A stretch of 16,208 bases of DNA from an uncultured Pseudomonadota bacterium (lineage in GTDB: Bacteria; Pseudomonadota; Gammaproteobacteria; Steroidobacterales; Steroidobacteraceae), in contig CAIVYV010000333.1 in NCBI GenBank assembly GCA_903910215.1, forward strand, positions 1 through 16,208, given 5' to 3'. Both the position numbers and the translations under genes were made by a program. How positions within the stretch are numbered: position 1 is the first letter of the stretch; every line of letters starts with the position of its first letter. The notes below the pieces were generated by a model. That model did not search any database. It saw only the letters and a program-made list of their open reading frames with translations, and was not told the origin of the DNA. Below, in pieces: positions 5,992 through 12,486 of this stretch.

Positions 5992-7860
5992 GTCGATCGA
6001 CCAGTTCACCGTCAAACACCGCTCAGGGTGTGCGTGCCGCATGCGTTGCAGGCTTGAGCAGCGCTCGGCATGCACCGTGATGCCGCGGCTCAAGGTGATG
6101 TAGGCCGTCACGGGTTCGGGTGGCACGGGCGTGCAGCATTTGCCGAAAGTCATGGGCAAGTTACCGATGCCTTCGAGAGTGATCGGTCCGCCTTCGATGG
6201 CGCCCTGCGTCGGCGTGCGACGTGGCACGGTAGCCTGTGTATGTGCCGGCTCTTTGGGCGTTACCCGACGCAAGACCGCGGCTGCGACTTGCGTGAGTGT
6301 GGTCTCGCCTTCGCCCACCCATCGATAGAGCTGACTCGCATCACCGGCTTTCAGATCGGCAGCTAACGCCGGCACGAGATCGAGACCCACGCCGAGTTTT
6401 GCGAGTTCACGCTCGAGTAGTTGTCGCCCGGCGGCCTCGTTCTCGGAGGCATCGAGTCGTCTAAACCAGCTGCGCAGTTTGGCGCGGCTGCGCGGTGAGA
6501 CCAAAAAACCTTCCTGAGTGAGCCAGTCGCGACTGGGGTTCTCCAGCTTCGAGGTGATGATCTCGACAACCTGTCCGTTGGCGAGTGGTTGCGTCAGCGT
6601 CACGATGCGGCCGTTGACCTTCGCACCGCGGCAGCGGTGACCGAGTGAGGTGTGCACCTGATATGCGAAATCGAGAGGGGTGGCACCTTGGGGGAGATCG
6701 ACCACTTCGCCGCGCGGCGTCAGTGCGTAAACGCGATCCTCGAACAACTCGGCGCGAACTCGATCGAGAAAGTCTTGATCGCCAGTGCTAGTGGCTTCTG
6801 GCGTATCGAGTAGCCTGCGGACCCATTCGATTTTCTTCTCGAAGCTGGCATCTCGGGCGCCACCCTCCTTGTAACGCCAATGCGCTGCCACACCGAGCTC
6901 AGCCTGTTGGTGCATCTCCAGGGTGCGGATCTGCACTTCGACGGGAACACCGGTAGGCCCGATCACGGCGGTGTGGATCGAGCGATAAAAGTTATCTTTG
7001 GGCGTTGCGATGTAATCGTCGAATTCGCCGCGGATGTAGGGCCAGTGGCCGTGCACGACGCCCAGAGCTGCGTAGCATTCGGCTACCGACTCGCACACGA
7101 TGCGCACAGCTCGAAGATCGTAGAGTTGATCGAGCGTGAATCGCTTGCGTTGCATCTTTCTGTGGATGCTATAGATATGTTTGGCGCGGCCCTGCACCTC
7201 GGCATGCAGATGCTGCGCAGCCAGCAGTGAACGCAATTCGGTGACAAAGCGCGCGATGTAGGCTTCGCGATCAGCGCGACGTTCAGCCAGTGCTTTGGCG
7301 ATCGCTTTGTACGCCTCGGGCTCGAGGTAGCGGAACGCGAGATCCTCGAGCTCCCATTTCACCTGCCAAACACCTAAGCGATGGGCGAGGGGCGCGAAGA
7401 CGGCGCGAGCTTCGTTGGCGAGTCGCTCACGATCCTCGCGAGATGCCTCGCGCGCGAGGCGCAATCGGGCCAGTTGCACGGCAATTCGTGCCACGATCAG
7501 GCGTGGATCGGAGACGACGGCGAGTAGCATCTTGCGCAGAGTTTCGGCTTGCGAGCCGCGCGGCGTGACGCTCTCTTCCCAACGCATACTGCCGCCGAAA
7601 TCACCAAGTCGAGCGAGTTGTTCGGCGACATCTCGACTGGCAGCGCCGAACTCGGTTGGCACTTGCGCGGAATCGATTGCGGCTTCGTGTAGCAAGACGC
7701 CGCAGGTCAGCTCCGTGTCTTCCGTGATGTGTGCCACGACACGCGCGGCCACTTGCGCCTGCCGCAGGTGCGTAGCGGAGGCGCCTGCATGACGCAGCGC
7801 GTCGGTCCATCGCTCGATGTCGAGGTTCAGTGCCTCAGGAACAGGCTCGGCAATTTGCAC
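5977..7860 (-). CDS. relA: RelA-type (p)ppGpp synthetase lacking the C-terminal ACT/RRM domain
   Basis: Stringent-response synthetase that transfers pyrophosphate from ATP to GDP/GTP. The 627-residue product has a degenerate HD region (His58-Glu59, HEAAIDS instead of HDxxEDT), so hydrolase activity is not expected. The synthetase domain spans about 225-335, with EFDD at 279-282, the RelA-class version of the motif that is RxKD in bifunctional Rel/SpoT. A TGS domain (about 374-437), a helical domain, and a zinc-finger-like domain with Cys575, Cys576, His597 and Cys601 follow. The spacing of these four residues equals that in E. coli RelA. The protein stops 26 residues later, about 80 short of the 744-residue E. 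coli protein, so the ACT/RRM domain is absent. GTG start with GGAG 7 nt upstream. The opposite strand beyond the stop is lpd, so no lost domain is hidden there. The EFDD motif and dead HD favour RelA over SpoT. Confidence 0.9.
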   Translation of the reverse strand: MQIAEPVPEALNLDIERWTDALRHAGASATHLRQAQVAARVVAHITEDTELTCGVLLHEAAIDSAQVPTEFGAASRDVAEQLARLGDFGGSMRWEESVTPRGSQAETLRKMLLAVVSDPRLIVARIAVQLARLRLAREASREDRERLANEARAVFAPLAHRLGVWQVKWELEDLAFRYLEPEAYKAIAKALAERRADREAYIARFVTELRSLLAAQHLHAEVQGRAKHIYSIHRKMQRKRFTLDQLYDLRAVRIVCESVAECYAALGVVHGHWPYIRGEFDDYIATPKDNFYRSIHTAVIGPTGVPVEVQIRTLEMHQQAELGVAAHWRYKEGGARDASFEKKIEWVRRLLDTPEATSTGDQDFLDRVRAELFEDRVYALTPRGEVVDLPQGATPLDFAYQVHTSLGHRCRGAKVNGRIVTLTQPLANGQVVEIITSKLENPSRDWLTQEGFLVSPRSRAKLRSWFRRLDASENEAAGRQLLERELAKLGVGLDLVPALAADLKAGDASQLYRWVGEGETTLTQVAAAVLRRVTPKEPAHTQATVPRRTPTQGAIEGGPITLEGIGNLPMTFGKCCTPVPPEPVTAYITLSRGITVHAERCSSLQRMRHAHPERCLTVNWSIDPKRR

Positions 7861-7867
7861 GGTGCGT

Positions 7868-7887
7868 CTCCGTTTCGGAGTATCATA
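7868..7887. promoter_or_regulatory. Divergent relA/ruvC control region
   Basis: Overlapping -10-like hexamers point both ways: TATGAT on the minus strand (7882-7887) for the RelA-like gene and TATCAT on the plus strand (7881-7886) for ruvC. Neither has a convincing -35 box. A perfect inverted repeat CTCCG/CGGAG (7868-7872 and 7876-7880, 3-nt loop) includes the GGAG ribosome binding site of the RelA-like gene. The predicted minus-strand start would fall inside this repeat, so it may not form fully in the RNA. Confidence 0.35.
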
Positions 7888-7928
7888 CGCAACTGGTTTT
7901 TCAGCCGTTTTTTCGGGGTCGCGGACGT

Positions 7929-8525
7929 ATGTCGCGATATCGCTCCAAGTCTTGGCGCGCCTTCAATCCAGAGTCCGCCACTGCGGCGGCTAGCCCGACG
8001 CCAACGGCTGTGACGGCTGACCTGACTGAAACGGTTCGTATCCTGGGGCTCGACCCTGGCTCGAGACGGACGGGTTTCGGAGTCCTCGAAATCGGACCCG
8101 GAACGCAACACTGTCTCGCGCAGGGTCATATCGAAGTGGATGGTCTTGTGGTGCAGGCGCGTCTCGCGCGCATACATGCCGGTGTATGTGATCTGATCGC
8201 GCGGTTTGCCCCCACCGAGGTGGCCGTCGAGAAGGTCTTCGTCAGTCGTAATGTCGATAGTGCCCTGAAGCTGGGGCAGGCTCGTGGTGCGGCCCTCGCA
8301 GCCATCGGCGAAACGATCGAGCTGGCCGAATACGCGCCGCGCGCGATCAAGTTAGCGGTGGTCGGTTTCGGCGGTGCGGACAAGATGCAGGTGGCTCACA
8401 TGATGCGCAGTGTGCTCGATATCGAAGGGCGTTTGACCGCCGACGCGGCCGATGCGCTCGCCGTGGCGCTCTGCCATGCGCACCATCGCCGATTGCGCGC
8501 GTTACTGGCGGCGGGCAACGCATGA
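7929..8525 (+). CDS. ruvC: Holliday junction endonuclease RuvC
   Basis: Resolvase that nicks Holliday junctions symmetrically, working with RuvAB. The acidic active site is complete: Asp in ILGLDPGS, Glu in VAVEKVFVSRN, and the DxxD pair in ADAADALA. DSALKLGQARG is the family signature. From the ATG at 7929 the protein is 198 residues, against 173 in E. coli. The excess is an Ala/Pro/Thr-rich N-terminal segment of about 36 residues before ILGLDPG. An in-frame GTG at 8010 would give 171 residues, the usual size. I prefer 7929 because TTTTTTCGGGG precedes it (GGGG 10 nt upstream), as at sucA, whereas 8010 has no clear ribosome binding site. It overlaps ruvA by ATGA. The N-terminus is the only doubtful part. 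Confidence 0.92.
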   Translation: MSRYRSKSWRAFNPESATAAASPTPTAVTADLTETVRILGLDPGSRRTGFGVLEIGPGTQHCLAQGHIEVDGLVVQARLARIHAGVCDLIARFAPTEVAVEKVFVSRNVDSALKLGQARGAALAAIGETIELAEYAPRAIKLAVVGFGGADKMQVAHMMRSVLDIEGRLTADAADALAVALCHAHHRRLRALLAAGNA

Positions 8526-9109
8526 TCGGTTCGCTAACCGGCAAGATTGTCATCAAAGCGCCACCCCAGCTGTTGTTGGAGGTGGGCGGTGTCGGGTACG
8601 AGCTTGAGGCTCCGATGTCGACCTTTTATGGGCTACCGTCCGTGGGCGAGACGACTCGTTTGTTAACTCATCTGGTCGTTCGCGAAGATGCCCATATTCT
8701 CTATGCATTCGGCAGTCTCGAAGAGCGGCGCTTGTTCCGCCATCTGCTGAAGGTGCAGGGCGTGGGCCCAAGGATCGCACTTGCGATCCTGTCGGGTACG
8801 ACCGTCGAAGGGTTTGCCGCCTGCGTGCTCGCGGGCGATGCCAGTGCGCTCACGAAGATCCCCGGGGTCGGGCGCAAGACGGCTGAGCGGCTGGTCATCG
8901 AGATGCGTGATCGACTCGAGTCCGATCAAACCAACCCCACGGTCGCAGCCGAGATGTCGGTGGCGGGACCTGAGGGCGAGGCGTTCTCGGCGTTGGTTGC
9001 CTTGGGCTACAAACCTGCCGAGGCAACGCGGCTCATCAAGGCGGTGGGCGCGGGTGCGACCAGCACCGAAGATCTCATCCGTAAAGCGTTGCAAGGGGCC
9101 GCTAAATGA
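8522..9109 (+). CDS. ruvA: Holliday junction helicase subunit RuvA
   Basis: Tetrameric DNA-binding subunit that holds the four-way junction and loads RuvB for branch migration. The 195-residue protein (203 in E. coli) has the N-terminal OB-fold (MIGSLTGKIV..., 1-62). Two helix-hairpin-helix motifs follow, with VQGVGPRIA near 78-86 and IPGVGRKTAERL near 113-124. The C-terminal RuvB-binding domain is about 152-195. The ATG lies inside the ruvC stop (ATGA), and its own stop overlaps the ruvB start in the same way, so the three subunits are translationally coupled. Confidence 0.97.
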   Translation: MIGSLTGKIVIKAPPQLLLEVGGVGYELEAPMSTFYGLPSVGETTRLLTHLVVREDAHILYAFGSLEERRLFRHLLKVQGVGPRIALAILSGTTVEGFAACVLAGDASALTKIPGVGRKTAERLVIEMRDRLESDQTNPTVAAEMSVAGPEGEAFSALVALGYKPAEATRLIKAVGAGATSTEDLIRKALQGAAK

Positions 9110-10143
9110 CCGAGCGCGTCATCAGTGCAGAGGGTTCGCGCGAGGAAGAGGCCATAGATCGGGCTATTCGACCGAAGCGTCTGGCTGATTATGTCGGCCA
9201 GCGCCCTGTGAAAGAGCAGCTCGAGATTTTCATCGGTGCGGCACGCAGTCGCGGTGAAGCACTCGATCACGTGCTGATCTTTGGTCCGCCGGGTCTCGGC
9301 AAGACGACGCTAGCAAATATTTTGGCTACTGAGATGGGCGTCAATCTCAAGCAGACCTCGGGACCCGTGTTGGAGCGGCCGGGCGATCTTGCCGCGCTGC
9401 TGACGAACCTGCAGCCGCGCGACGTACTTTTCGTCGATGAGATCCATCGGCTGTCGCCCGTGGTCGAAGAAGTCCTGTACCCCGCGATGGAGGACTACCA
9501 GCTCGACATCATGATCGGGGAAGGGCCGGCGGCGCGGTCCATTAAACTCAGTCTGCCCCCCTTCACCTTGGTGGGTGCTACCACACGTGCGGGCTTGTTG
9601 ACCTCGCCGTTACGCGATCGATTCGGGATCGTGCAGCGTCTGGAGTTCTACGATGTGGCTGATCTCACCGATGTCGTGACACGTTCGGCCGGAATACTCG
9701 GTGTGCCGCTCGTGACTGAAGGTGCGAAGCGGATCGCCGAGCGTTCTCGCGGTACGCCGCGTATCGCAAATCGTCTGCTGCGGCGTGCCCGCGATTACGC
9801 TCAAGTGAAGGGCGATGGCACCATCACGGCGGCGATGGCGGCGGCCGCGCTCGATTTGCTCGAGGTCGATCCGCTCGGTTTTGATGTGCTCGATCGCAAG
9901 CTGCTCATGACGATCATCGACAAGTTCGAGGGTGGCCCTGTTGGTATTGATAGTCTGGCTGCTGCCATCGGCGAAGAGCGCGGCACGCTCGAAGATGTGA
10001 TCGAACCGTTTTTGATCCAGCAGGGCTTTTTGATGCGCACGTCGCGCGGTCGCGTCGCGACCCGCAATGCCTATCTGCACTTCGGGCTGACGCCTCCGGC
10101 GCGTCCGGCCACCGCCATGCCCTTGTTCGGTGAGGATGCATGA
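9106..10143 (+). CDS. ruvB: Holliday junction branch-migration ATPase RuvB
   Basis: AAA+ motor that drives branch migration on RuvA-bound junctions. The 345 residues show Walker A GPPGLGKT (60-67), Walker B VLFVDEIHRL, sensor 1 GATTRAG, the arginine-finger segment LRDRFGI, and sensor 2 RGTPRIANRLL. The C-terminal winged-helix DNA-binding domain ends with RVATRNAYLHFG. Full length compared with the family. It overlaps ruvA upstream and ybgC downstream, both by ATGA. Confidence 0.98.
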   Translation: MTERVISAEGSREEEAIDRAIRPKRLADYVGQRPVKEQLEIFIGAARSRGEALDHVLIFGPPGLGKTTLANILATEMGVNLKQTSGPVLERPGDLAALLTNLQPRDVLFVDEIHRLSPVVEEVLYPAMEDYQLDIMIGEGPAARSIKLSLPPFTLVGATTRAGLLTSPLRDRFGIVQRLEFYDVADLTDVVTRSAGILGVPLVTEGAKRIAERSRGTPRIANRLLRRARDYAQVKGDGTITAAMAAAALDLLEVDPLGFDVLDRKLLMTIIDKFEGGPVGIDSLAAAIGEERGTLEDVIEPFLIQQGFLMRTSRGRVATRNAYLHFGLTPPARPATAMPLFGEDA

Positions 10144-10541
10144 GTCGATTGTTCGGCGAGAATTGGACTTGGCCGGTGCGGGTCTATTGGGAAGATACCG
10201 ACGCTGGTGGCGTCGTGTACTACGCCAACTACCTCAAGTTCATGGAACGCGCTCGCACCGAATGGTTGCGCACCCTCGGGGTGTCGCAGTCGTCGCTCGA
10301 GCGTGAGCGCGGCGTCATGTTCATGGTGCTGCACGTTGATGTTGATTATCGCGCGCCGGCGAGACTCGACGATGAGTTGATCGTCAGTTGTCGGGCGGTT
10401 CCCGATGGTCGCACCAGTGCGATCTTCGAACAGGCCATCCATCGCGCCGATGGGGAACTTCTGATCGAGGGTCGAGTCCGTGTGGTTTGTGTCGATGCCA
10501 AGTCGCTGCGTCCGCGGCGCATGTCGGAGTATCTGCCTTGA
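10140..10541 (+). CDS. ybgC: Tol-Pal associated acyl-CoA thioesterase
   Basis: Hot-dog-fold thioesterase of the 4-hydroxybenzoyl-CoA thioesterase family, normally the first gene of the tol-pal cluster. The 133 residues (134 in E. coli) contain the signature EDTDAGGVVYYANYL, with Asp21 corresponding to catalytic Asp18 of E. coli YbgC, followed by ERARTEWLR. It overlaps the ruvB stop by ATGA, and its own stop overlaps the TTG start of tolQ. Its exact role in Tol-Pal function is unsettled; a link to phospholipid metabolism has been proposed. Confidence 0.94.
   Translation: MSRLFGENWTWPVRVYWEDTDAGGVVYYANYLKFMERARTEWLRTLGVSQSSLERERGVMFMVLHVDVDYRAPARLDDELIVSCRAVPDGRTSAIFEQAIHRADGELLIEGRVRVVCVDAKSLRPRRMSEYLP
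10526..10540 (+). promoter_or_regulatory. Ribosome binding site defining the TTG start of tolQ
   Basis: GGAG at 10526-10529 stands 8 nt before TTG at 10538-10540, inside the last codons of ybgC. The nearby ATG at 10542 is out of frame with TolQ, and no other plausible start codon lies in frame close to the first membrane segment. The TTG is therefore the best start and overlaps the ybgC stop as TTGA. Confidence 0.7.
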
Positions 10542-11215
10542 ATGATCTGTCCATCTTGCGCTTGATTGCCGAAGCCACGATTGTGGTTCAGGCGGTGATG
10601 GCGTTGCTTCTGGCGGCCTCCATCTATTCCTGGGGCATCATTTTCCGCAAGCGCAAGGTGTTGCGATCGGCGTCGGACGATCTGCAACGCTTCGATCGTG
10701 AGTTTTGGTCGGGCGGCGATCTGGCTGCGCTTTATAAAAGCATCGAGGCGCGCGGACGAGCCTCTGGGATCGACAGCATCTTCCAGGCGGGATTTCGTGA
10801 ATTCGCGCGTCTGAAGCAGCAGGGTGTAGACAGTGCAGACGTCCTGCTCGAGGGTGCGCGTCGGGCGATGAAAGCCCAGCAAATCAAAGAAATCGAGAAT
10901 CTCGAGCAGGGTTTATCGAACCTCGCCACGGTGGGCTCGACGAGTCCTTACGTGGGCCTTTTCGGAACCGTGTGGGGCATCATGCATGCCTTCGTCGGCT
11001 TGGGTTCAGTGCAGCAGGCGACACTTGCCACGGTGGCGCCCGGTATCGCCGAGGCCTTGATCGCGACTGCGATCGGTCTTTTCGCCGCGATCCCAGCGGT
11101 AGTTGCCTATAACCGCTATGCCGATCAAGTGTGGCGTCTCGAAAGTCGCTACGACGCTTTCATGGAAGAGTTCTCCACCATTCTGCAGCGTCATGCGACG
11201 CGCAGCGTGAGTTGA
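10538..11215 (+). CDS. tolQ: Inner-membrane proton channel subunit TolQ
   Basis: MotA/TolQ/ExbB-family subunit that with TolR converts proton motive force into movement of TolA. The 225 residues (230 in E. coli) have a first membrane helix at about 13-36 and a large cytoplasmic loop. Two further helices lie at about 137-157 (around GLFGTVWGIMHAF) and 168-190 (around IAEALIATAIGLFAAIPAV). These carry the conserved small and polar residues that line the channel. The start is an unusual TTG chosen for its strong GGAG and the family-like N-terminus MNDLSILRL. It overlaps ybgC and lies 15 bp before tolR. Confidence 0.95.
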   Translation: MNDLSILRLIAEATIVVQAVMALLLAASIYSWGIIFRKRKVLRSASDDLQRFDREFWSGGDLAALYKSIEARGRASGIDSIFQAGFREFARLKQQGVDSADVLLEGARRAMKAQQIKEIENLEQGLSNLATVGSTSPYVGLFGTVWGIMHAFVGLGSVQQATLATVAPGIAEALIATAIGLFAAIPAVVAYNRYADQVWRLESRYDAFMEEFSTILQRHATRSVS

Positions 11216-11230
11216 GGTCAAAGAACCGCT

Positions 11231-11668
11231 ATGGCACAGCTGAAGCGGGGCCGCCGCCCGATGAGCGAGATCAACGTCGTTCCCTACATCGACGTGATGC
11301 TCGTACTGCTCATCATCTTCATGGTGACCGCACCGCTTCTGACCCAAGGGATCAAGGTCGATTTACCTCAGGCCGAAGCGGAGGCCATCGACCCTGATGA
11401 TTTCAAAGACACCCCGCCGATCGTGATTTCCATCGATGCCGAAGGCAGGTTGTTCCTTAACCAAGGCGAAAGCCCGAGCGAGGCGCTCGAGGATGTGATG
11501 CTGGAATCACGCGTAGCGGCGCTGCTGCGTCGAACGCCGGGTGTGCCGGTATTCGTCAAAGGTGACCGCGCTGTGCCATATGGCCGCGTCGTCGAGGCGA
11601 TGGTTCTCTTGCAGCGCGCCGGTGCCGCCAAGGTGGGATTTTTGACCGAGCCTCTGCCGCGCTCATGA
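11231..11668 (+). CDS. tolR: TolR, stator subunit of the Tol motor
   Basis: ExbD/TolR-family protein with one membrane anchor and a periplasmic domain. The 145 residues begin with a short basic cytoplasmic segment and NVVPYIDVMLVLLIIFM. Asp21 in the membrane helix corresponds to the essential proton-carrying Asp23 of E. coli TolR. The periplasmic domain has the typical VKGDRAVPYGRVVEAM segment. It is 15 bp after tolQ, and its stop overlaps the tolA start (ATGA). Confidence 0.95.
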   Translation: MAQLKRGRRPMSEINVVPYIDVMLVLLIIFMVTAPLLTQGIKVDLPQAEAEAIDPDDFKDTPPIVISIDAEGRLFLNQGESPSEALEDVMLESRVAALLRRTPGVPVFVKGDRAVPYGRVVEAMVLLQRAGAAKVGFLTEPLPRS

Positions 11669-12486
11669 GCTCGCAAGCGGGGCGTTGGCGACCCTTCATC
11701 CTATCGGTGCTGCTACATGGCGCACTCGTAGCCGTGATCATGGCCGGAGGATGGTGGGTCACGTCGCCTTCCACGCCACCGCTGCAAACGCTCGCCATCG
11801 AGGCGACGGTGGTTGATGCGAGCGAGATTGGCGCGTTGCGGCCTAGTCGTCAGCCAGCGGTCGCACCGCAGCCCGAGCCCGAGCCCGAGCCTGAGCTGCA
11901 GCAAGAATCCGTGCCAGTATCCAAGCCGCCGGTGGAGCCGACGCCGCCGAAGCCGGATCGTGCGAAGGAGCAAGCGCAACGCGAGGCGGAAGCCAAGCGC
12001 GTGGCGGAGGCGAAGCGCAAGGCGGAGGCAGAAGCCAAACGCAAAGCCGAGGCAGAGGCCGAGGCAAAGCGCAAAGCGGAGGCTGAAGCCGAATCCAAGC
12101 GCAAGGCCGCTGCAGAGGCGGAAGATCGGCGCATCAAGGCAGAGCGCGAAGCGGAGTTGCAGCGTGCGCTCAGCGCCGAAGAGGATCGTCGCAATGCCTC
12201 GCGCCTTGCAGGTCTCGGTGCGCAATGGGCGCAGGCCATTCAAGCGCGCGTGCAACGCGCCTGGATACGCCCGCCGAGCGCCAAGGCAGGGCTCGACTGC
12301 CTGGTCATCGTCACGCAGGTTCCGGGTGGCACGGTGGTGCGCGCCGAAGTGCGCACTTGCAATGGCGATGAAGCGGTCAAGCAGTCGATCGAAGCGGCGG
12401 TGTTCCGTGCTTCGCCTCTACCGCCACCGCCGGATCCGGCCCTGTTCGAGCGTACTTTGGAGTTGAGGTTCAGACCCTATGATTAA
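11665..12486 (+). CDS. tolA: TolA, periplasm-spanning energy transducer
   Basis: Links the TolQR motor in the inner membrane to TolB and Pal at the outer membrane. The 273 residues show an N-terminal membrane helix (about 8-32) with Ser14 and His18 in the S-x3-H arrangement used to contact TolQR. A Pro-Glu run lies at 69-77. A charged helical arm built of Ala/Glu/Lys/Arg repeats spans about 98-182. The globular C-terminal domain (about 183-273) has Cys212 and Cys232, which may form the disulfide seen in E. coli domain III. The arm is much shorter than in E. coli (421 residues in total). It overlaps tolR by ATGA and tolB by 8 bp. Confidence 0.93.
   Translation: MSSQAGRWRPFILSVLLHGALVAVIMAGGWWVTSPSTPPLQTLAIEATVVDASEIGALRPSRQPAVAPQPEPEPEPELQQESVPVSKPPVEPTPPKPDRAKEQAQREAEAKRVAEAKRKAEAEAKRKAEAEAEAKRKAEAEAESKRKAAAEAEDRRIKAEREAELQRALSAEEDRRNASRLAGLGAQWAQAIQARVQRAWIRPPSAKAGLDCLVIVTQVPGGTVVRAEVRTCNGDEAVKQSIEAAVFRASPLPPPPDPALFERTLELRFRPYD
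11872..11895 (+). repeat. Four tandem CCNGAG hexamers in tolA
   Basis: Three CCCGAG units and one CCTGAG unit encode (Pro-Glu)4, residues 70-77 of TolA. The in-frame hexamer repeat could gain or lose units by slippage without breaking the reading frame. Confidence 0.8.
11983..12135 (+). repeat. Degenerate repeats encoding the TolA helical arm
   Basis: Imperfect tandem units coding for variants of AEAKRKAEAE (TolA residues 107-157). The units differ mostly at synonymous positions (for example aagcgcaag, aaacgcaaa, aagcgcaaa). This suggests older duplications that have since drifted rather than a fresh expansion. Confidence 0.75.

Noticed and set aside
5977..7860. The RelA-like gene as a degraded pseudogene
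   Set aside because: The frame is open for 627 codons with TGS and zinc-finger-like domains and synthetase motifs in place, and has a good ribosome binding site. Only the last domain is absent, so I treat it as a functional variant.
11713..12255. 180-codon minus-strand frame opposite tolA rich in Leu, Arg, Gly and Phe
   Set aside because: It is the reverse reading of the Ala/Glu/Lys repeat region of TolA; the low complexity explains the open frame.
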